Origin: Lysinibacillus fusiformis | GTDB taxonomy: Bacteria; Bacillota; Bacilli; Bacillales_A; Planococcaceae | Direction of reading: 5' to 3' | Length of the DNA stretch: 64,000 nucleotides | Assembly: GCF_003049525.1 (NCBI RefSeq) | Contig: NZ_PYWL01000001.1 | Span: 1-64,000 of the forward strand | Shown: piece by piece, positions 59,624-64,000 of the stretch | Position numbering within the stretch: position 1 is the stretch's first letter | Layout of the letters: every line of letters starts with the position of its first letter | Made by a program: the position numbers and the translations under genes | Notes under the pieces: model-generated | Database searches by the model: none | What the model saw: only the letters and a program-made list of their open reading frames with translations | Told to the model about the DNA's origin: nothing

Positions 59624-59693
59624 AGAAAACTCTCTCCTCTTTGCTGATTCAATCTCGCAAGAAGAAAGGTGACGATCTTTCAATTGTTTCATG

Positions 59694-59727
59694 AAAAAAC
59701 CCTTATGCGTTTAATAAAGCATAAGGG
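59694..59727 (-). terminator. Second terminator in the ribU leader
   Basis: CCCTTATGC (59700-59708) pairs with GCATAAGGG (59719-59727), then TTTTTT on the minus strand. It lies downstream of the riboswitch terminator, about 70 bp before the ribU start. Confidence 0.7.
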
Positions 59728-59792
59728 AGAAAGGCATAACGAATAAGCGTCCTCATCAACTAATTTTTGAGCACAGTTTAATAAAACATACA

Positions 59793-59838
59793 AAAAAGCG
59801 CTCGGTCATAGTTCATTTCATGACAATGAATGACGATC
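59793..59838 (-). terminator. FMN riboswitch expression-platform terminator
   Basis: A long imperfect stem (CGATCGTCATTCATT with AATGAACTATGACCG on the minus strand) is followed by AGCGCTTTTTT. It follows the aptamer directly. Confidence 0.6.
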
Positions 59839-59842
59839 GTAC

Positions 59843-60031
59843 CTTCATCTTCTCCCATCCAGACTTTAACTGTCGGCCTTGGAATTTCACCAAGTCAGCC
59901 ATGCGAAAATTCGCACAGGTCGCGGGCTGAAGAGTTTAACATAAATCAAGCGAGCTAATGAATATATTCACTAGCGATTTATGACTCTATTACCGCCGGT
60001 CGGGATTTTCACCCTGCCCCGAAGATGAATC
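59843..60031 (-). promoter_or_regulatory. FMN riboswitch (RFN element)
   Basis: On the minus strand the conserved blocks are all present: ATCTTCGGGGCAGGGTG, CCCGACCGGCGGTAA, AGCCCGCGA, TTGGTGAAATTCCAAGGCCG, ACAGTTAAAGTCTGGATGGG and AGAAGAT. P1 closes as ATCTTC with GAAGAT. FMN binding should allow termination and shut off ribU when flavin is plentiful. Confidence 0.95.
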
Positions 60032-60133
60032 ATATTATTTTATACTACAGCTTTACTATAATGAATTACGAAGTAAAAGTAAATAGTTCTGCTCAAAAAA
60101 TCCGATTAAATTGCTATGTTTTATAAATAGAAA

Positions 60134-60160
60134 AGGCACTCCCGCCATACAGGAATGCCT
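60134..60160 (-). terminator. Terminator of the sigX-rsiX operon
   Basis: AGGCATTCC pairs with GGGAGTGCCT with one mismatch, followed by TTTTCTATTT on the minus strand. Confidence 0.55.
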
Positions 60161-60183
60161 CTCTTGTTTTTTTCTTCCTTCGA

Positions 60184-61467
60184 CTATGGTAAAAATTGTT
60201 TATTTGGTCCCACTGGCTTTGGTAAATAACCCTTCAAATCAAAGCCTTCCCAGCTTTCTTGCACAACATTATCTAAAAGGAGCTGTTGATTAAAGCTGGC
60301 AGCAGTTAACATCATGGCCTCAATTAATTGAGTAGCTCGTATTGGTTCCATAGATGTTAAATCAAGCGGAATATCAAAAGTAACAACGACACCTTCCGCT
60401 TGTTCAGTGACTGTGTATGTTACATTTTCAGGCACTACGGATGTATAGACATCATCATTTTTATTTTTCATCAGTGTAAGTGCCTCTGTGACTGTCTCAA
60501 AAGATTGACGGAAATCTGGTGATAAATATTCTGCACCATTGGAATCATGGTACAAGTAATAATTATAGTGCTTTGCATTCGTTAAGGACATTCCTTGACT
60601 TGGCTCACCTTCTTGAGAAAACTCATACGGGGTTCCATCTTCATTTTGGATTTCCACTTCGGTGTATTCAGAGTCGGAGAATGTATCTTCCATTGTGCCT
60701 TTATATTCATTTACTGCAGCAGAGGCAACATCATAGTCATTCCCCTTTGGCAAGACATGGATAAGCTTATCATCCTTTTCCTTCAGCTCACCTTTATAAG
60801 GATGATACTCTGTAAACCCTTTGGCCTCCTCGTCAATTTGAGGAGCATACTTTTCATATATCCGTAAGGTAGAAGGCTTCTCTTCTCCAAAATCCGTAGC
60901 CACACGTTCATTTGGAATCACATACGTCATAGGAACACTTTCCGCATCACGCCCTGCCAAACCAATACGGAATACGACAGCATCTTTTACATCCTCCTCA
61001 TAGACAGATGTACGTAAAGATAAAATGCGCTCATGTTCCGCAACAATACTTTTGGAATCCAGCATTTCATCCTGCGTGGCCGCTTCCTTTGCTGCTGAAT
61101 CCTCTTGCATCGTCGAAAACTGAGCCGTTTCAGGCATACTCGCTTGATCTTTTTGCTCACCTTGATTGTTCTTCAATATTGTGCCAACTAGTATTGTTAG
61201 CACAAAGACTGCGGCTACACTCATATAAATCTGCATATTACGTACTTTTGATTTCGTCGCAGGCTTTTGAATGATAGCACCTTCCTGTTGAGATGGTTCA
61301 TCTTCTATAGGTTCTTGCATAGCTTCTTGAAGGTGGATATTATCTTGCAAGCGAGCATCTGCCATTAACCGATTTAATATATCTTCTTTCGAACGGTGGT
61401 CAGAAAGCTTAGGGGCATTGTTCAGTACATGTTCAAGCTGCTCATCATCAAATGCCTTATGTGTCAT
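60184..61467 (-). CDS. rsiX: Anti-sigma-X factor RsiX-like
   Basis: 427 aa. Cytoplasmic N-terminal part ~1-75 that should bind SigX (EQLEHVLNNAPKLSDHRSKE), one membrane helix (MQIYMSVAAVFVLTILVGTI, about 77-97), a low-complexity Gln/Glu/Ala linker, and an extracytoplasmic region ~150-427 of GerMN-like repeated domains. It starts 4 bp inside sigX (ATGA). It holds SigX inactive until envelope stress. Domain order agrees with RsiX of B. subtilis. Confidence 0.88.
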   Translation of the reverse strand: MTHKAFDDEQLEHVLNNAPKLSDHRSKEDILNRLMADARLQDNIHLQEAMQEPIEDEPSQQEGAIIQKPATKSKVRNMQIYMSVAAVFVLTILVGTILKNNQGEQKDQASMPETAQFSTMQEDSAAKEAATQDEMLDSKSIVAEHERILSLRTSVYEEDVKDAVVFRIGLAGRDAESVPMTYVIPNERVATDFGEEKPSTLRIYEKYAPQIDEEAKGFTEYHPYKGELKEKDDKLIHVLPKGNDYDVASAAVNEYKGTMEDTFSDSEYTEVEIQNEDGTPYEFSQEGEPSQGMSLTNAKHYNYYLYHDSNGAEYLSPDFRQSFETVTEALTLMKNKNDDVYTSVVPENVTYTVTEQAEGVVVTFDIPLDLTSMEPIRATQLIEAMMLTAASFNQQLLLDNVVQESWEGFDLKGYLPKPVGPNKQFLP

Positions 61468-61997
61468 TGCCGTTTCGCCTCCTGTTCTCTGATCGGCTGT
61501 AGGTGTTGCCTTAAAAATTTAATGGCTCGATGCTGGGTTGTTTTTACCTTCGCTTCTGTCCAATCAAGTATTTGCGCCGTTTCTGCAATCGATAAATCCT
61601 GGAAATAGCGCATAATAATGACCATTTTTTGATCGCCAGTACAGTTTTCTAATGCTGACTCTACTTGCATAAATTCATCACTGGCCTGTAGCATTTCCTC
61701 CGGTGATGGTGTGTTTGAATGGAGCTGTTCCGTTTCCCAGTCAAAGAAATCAAGCGAATGCTTCTGACGCACTGCTTGCTTTCTAAAATGATCAATCGCA
61801 ACATTTTTGGCTATTGCAAAAAGCCATGTTTTCTCACTACTATTGCCTGCAAATTGATCGTATGAGCGCAATACTCTTACATAAACTTCATGCGCTAAAT
61901 CTTCAGCAAGTGTACGGTTTTTTACTAGATAGATTAGAAACTGGAACACGTCTTGATGATAGGCATCGTATAGTCGATGGAACACGGAGTCATTCAA
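61464..61997 (-). CDS. sigX: ECF sigma factor SigX
   Basis: 177 aa from TTG 61997, 4 nt after GGAG; the frame continues upstream into the promoter without a site, and B. subtilis SigX begins at the same place. Region 2: FHRLYDAYHQDVFQFLIYLV, LAHEVYVRVLRSYDQF. Region 4: DQKMVIIMRYFQDLSIAETA, LDWTEAKVKTTQHRAIKFLR. It directs envelope modification and cationic-peptide resistance genes in relatives. The order resD-resE-sigX-rsiX equals that of B. subtilis. Confidence 0.92.
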   Translation of the reverse strand: MNDSVFHRLYDAYHQDVFQFLIYLVKNRTLAEDLAHEVYVRVLRSYDQFAGNSSEKTWLFAIAKNVAIDHFRKQAVRQKHSLDFFDWETEQLHSNTPSPEEMLQASDEFMQVESALENCTGDQKMVIIMRYFQDLSIAETAQILDWTEAKVKTTQHRAIKFLRQHLQPIREQEAKRQ

Positions 61998-62025
61998 TGC
62001 ACTCCACCCCCGTTCTATATTATTT

Positions 62026-62051
62026 GTCGTCTTACATTCACAGAAGTTACA
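62026..62051 (-). promoter_or_regulatory. Autoregulatory ECF (SigX-type) promoter
   Basis: TGTAAC (62046-62051), 16-bp spacer, CGAC (62026-62029). It matches the TGTAAC-N16/17-CGAC pattern of Bacillus SigX/SigW promoters and lies between resE and sigX. Confidence 0.75.
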
Positions 62052-62075
62052 GTCAATTAATAACAAACCATGTTA

Positions 62076-63851
62076 TTAATCGAACGGTAAATAAAATGTG
62101 AAGGTAGTACCTTCCTTAAGCACACTATCTACCATAATATTTCCTGAGTGTGCCTTTATAATATTTCGTGCAATGGCTAAGCCAAGTCCCGTACCACCCT
62201 TAGATCGAGTACGTGCCTTATCTGCTTTATAAAAGCGTTCAAAGACATAAGGTAAATCATCTTGAGGAATACCATGTCCTGTATCTTGAACAGAAATTTT
62301 AGCGAATGTTGGCCCCTGCTCCACTTTTACTGTGACAGATCCCTCTTCCGTATGTCTTAGTGCATTGTCGACTAAATTTGTGAGTACTTGCTCGATGCGA
62401 TCCTCATCTATATTAATCATCGCATCGTCATTAAATTCACTATCAAATAGTAGACGAATATGCTTTTCTTTTGCAACCTGTGCAAATTTTTGGGTAATAC
62501 GTTCGAATGTAGAATTAATTGGCAATTCATCTTTATAGAGTGTCATATGCCCTGATTCCATGCGTGCTAAATCTAATAAATCCGTGACAAGGCGACCCAT
62601 TCGTTTGGATTCATCATAAATAATTTTTGTTATTTCATTACGTTCTTCCAGATCTTGAATAAAATCATCATCCATCAATGCTTCAGAATAGCCTTGAAGC
62701 ATGGCGATTGGCGTCCGCAATTCATGAGAGACGTTCGCAATAAAATCGGATCGAAGTTTTTCTAAGCGGTGTTGTTCAGTCATATCACGAATAACAGCGA
62801 CTGCACCACGAATGTTTTCTCCACTATAAAGAGGACTAATTGTAAACGTATAGTAATTACCATCCATTTCAATTTCCTCTTCTAGCTTATCCTCAAACAT
62901 GAGTACATGATCCAGCATATGATACAGCTCTGGCGGTATTGGCTTCGCACTTTGTGAGCCTTTGTTTACAAACCATTTTTGCATCAGGCGTTCCGCTGGT
63001 GGATTACTTAATAATATTGTACGGTCGCGATTAAATGTAATCACTGCATCTGTCATAGATGTCAAAATATTGGATAGCTGTTCATTCTCTTGATTGATGA
63101 CCTCTAAATTATGCTTTAATTGACGACCCATTTGATTGAAAGCAACTGCAAGCTGTCCAATTTCATCATTTTGAGTCGTAGGCATTTTCGCTTCAAAATT
63201 CCCTTTTGCAATTTCAAATGCCAGCTCACGCATTTTTCTAAGTGGAGAAGTAATACGTGAAGACAAGAAGAACGCAAAAAATGTAGTCAAAACAAATGCT
63301 ATGAAAGCTGCCAAAAAGACAATTTTCGTCGTTTCCTTGGACGTTTTATGTAGGGCATCGGGGCTTTGATAGATGAAAACTGCTCCATGTACAGCATTCT
63401 CTACATTTAATGGGAAACCAAGTACAACGTAAGATTCCATTTTCTCTTGATCTGTAGAGGAGGGCATCATCATTTCTTTAGTAATTGGTTCATCTGATTG
63501 AAAAACCTCACGGAAAGATTTATTTGCCAAAATAGTATCTTGAATTTCCTTTTTATTGAGTCCCTCTTGCATGGCAAAGGATACCTCTACATGGCTGATT
63601 GCGATTAGTGCGTTGGTGCCTTTAGGTAAAATATCTTTTAATAATTCCGAAGTCGATTCAGCTGTTTCATTGTCATCCACTATACTTGCCACAGTGGCAG
63701 CGGTTTGACGTAAAGATATTTCCGCTTGCTGCATATGGTAGTTTTGAAGAAATTCAAGCATTAATACCGTGAAAACAAATAATACAAATGAAACGAGAAG
63801 CAATATGGTTACCCATAGCTTCCCGACAACACTATTCCATATTCTATTCAT
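62076..63851 (-). CDS. resE: Sensor kinase ResE
   Basis: 591 aa from ATG 63851 (GAGG 6 nt upstream), overlapping the resD stop by 8 bp. Helix 1 ([20 protein letters not shown]), extracytoplasmic sensor ~40-165, helix 2 ([20 protein letters not shown]), HAMP ~190-245, PAS ~255-365, H-box [21 protein letters not shown]-box [17 protein letters not shown] and G2 [20 protein letters not shown]. It controls respiration under low oxygen or with nitric oxide in B. subtilis. All catalytic boxes are intact. Confidence 0.93.
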   Translation of the reverse strand: MNRIWNSVVGKLWVTILLLVSFVLFVFTVLMLEFLQNYHMQQAEISLRQTAATVASIVDDNETAESTSELLKDILPKGTNALIAISHVEVSFAMQEGLNKKEIQDTILANKSFREVFQSDEPITKEMMMPSSTDQEKMESYVVLGFPLNVENAVHGAVFIYQSPDALHKTSKETTKIVFLAAFIAFVLTTFFAFFLSSRITSPLRKMRELAFEIAKGNFEAKMPTTQNDEIGQLAVAFNQMGRQLKHNLEVINQENEQLSNILTSMTDAVITFNRDRTILLSNPPAERLMQKWFVNKGSQSAKPIPPELYHMLDHVLMFEDKLEEEIEMDGNYYTFTISPLYSGENIRGAVAVIRDMTEQHRLEKLRSDFIANVSHELRTPIAMLQGYSEALMDDDFIQDLEERNEITKIIYDESKRMGRLVTDLLDLARMESGHMTLYKDELPINSTFERITQKFAQVAKEKHIRLLFDSEFNDDAMINIDEDRIEQVLTNLVDNALRHTEEGSVTVKVEQGPTFAKISVQDTGHGIPQDDLPYVFERFYKADKARTRSKGGTGLGLAIARNIIKAHSGNIMVDSVLKEGTTFTFYLPFD

Positions 63852-64000
63852 TGACAACCTCAAATTTGTAACCAACGCCCCAAACCGTCACGATCATTTT
63901 AGCAGCGTTTTCAGAAACACGGTTGAGCTTTTCACGTAAACGTTTTACGTGTGTGTCAACTGTACGTAAATCACCAAAGAAATCGTAATGCCAAACCTCT
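63844..64000 (-). CDS. resD: Response regulator ResD, C-terminal end (truncated by the window)
   Basis: The last 51 codons are visible: [40 protein letters not shown] and [11 protein letters not shown]. This is the DNA-binding winged helix with the OmpR-type recognition helix ([13 protein letters not shown]) and the wing (VWGVGYKFE). Its stop TAG overlaps the resE ATG by 8 bp. The receiver domain lies beyond the window edge. Confidence 0.92.
   Translation of the reverse strand, partial: EVWHYDFFGDLRTVDTHVKRLREKLNRVSENAAKMIVTVWGVGYKFEVVNE

Noticed and set aside
1..64000. tRNA, rRNA and CRISPR arrays
   Set aside because: Scanned by eye on both strands; no cloverleaf-like, ribosomal or spaced-repeat pattern was recognised.

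Overview
The window looks like the chromosome of a low-GC, endospore-forming Firmicute, most likely Lysinibacillus or a close relative. The evidence is the resD-resE-sigX-rsiX order at the right end, a Cse60-like sporulation gene, a B. subtilis-type glutamine synthetase, FMN and guanidine riboswitches, strong AGGAGG ribosome binding sites, frequent TTG/GTG starts and a PBSX-type contractile-tail locus. The genus is an inference from gene content, not from a database match.

Left part (1-19,000). A decayed IS3-family end (1-295) borders a PBSX-like cluster on the minus strand. Read in transcription order it holds: a late-gene regulator (Xpf-like), a 771-bp gap, XkdJ-like, YqzN/YkzM-like, tail sheath, tail tube, the XkdN chaperone with a -1 frameshift extension, tape measure, LysM protein, baseplate genes XkdQ-R-S-T-U, a glycine-rich tail fibre, small tail proteins, XhlA, holin and amidase. 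No terminase, portal, capsid, head-completion, integrase or replication gene is present, so the locus is best read as an R-type tailocin (contractile phage-tail bacteriocin), not a prophage. On the plus strand an XRE repressor and an ImmA/IrrE protease face the cluster across an array of CAACAnnTTGTTG operators. The lysis end also carries an unrecognised 473-aa gene driven by a promoter with two LexA (SOS) boxes, followed by an M23 endopeptidase.

Middle (19,200-38,700). A MerR-like coiled-coil protein is followed by a TetR-controlled ABC-2 exporter. Next comes a stress-response type block: an ABC pair, an OmpR/HK two-component system, DUF4184, and a MacB-type ATPase with an FtsX permease. Housekeeping genes follow: DUF523, NUDIX, a methyltransferase, a LysR/YbfB-type MFS pair, and guanine deaminase with a nucleobase permease.

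Right part (38,700-64,000). It contains a monomeric sarcosine oxidase-like enzyme and a ribA-ribD-FAD monooxygenase-HAD operon with no FMN riboswitch. A BusR-like (GntR plus RCK_C) regulator sits next to the opuA glycine betaine transporter. A guanidine-I riboswitch precedes an SMR pair. Two genes are broken by single-nucleotide frameshifts (PstS-like and PNPOx-like). There is also YbaK, DUF418, a tiny phospholipase A2-like protein, two GNATs, an AraC/GyrI regulator, a Cse60-like gene, glnA with two perfect GlnR/TnrA boxes, an NSS transporter, and ribU under an FMN riboswitch. Finally come rsiX, sigX, resE and the 3' end of resD. I found no tRNA, rRNA or CRISPR array.
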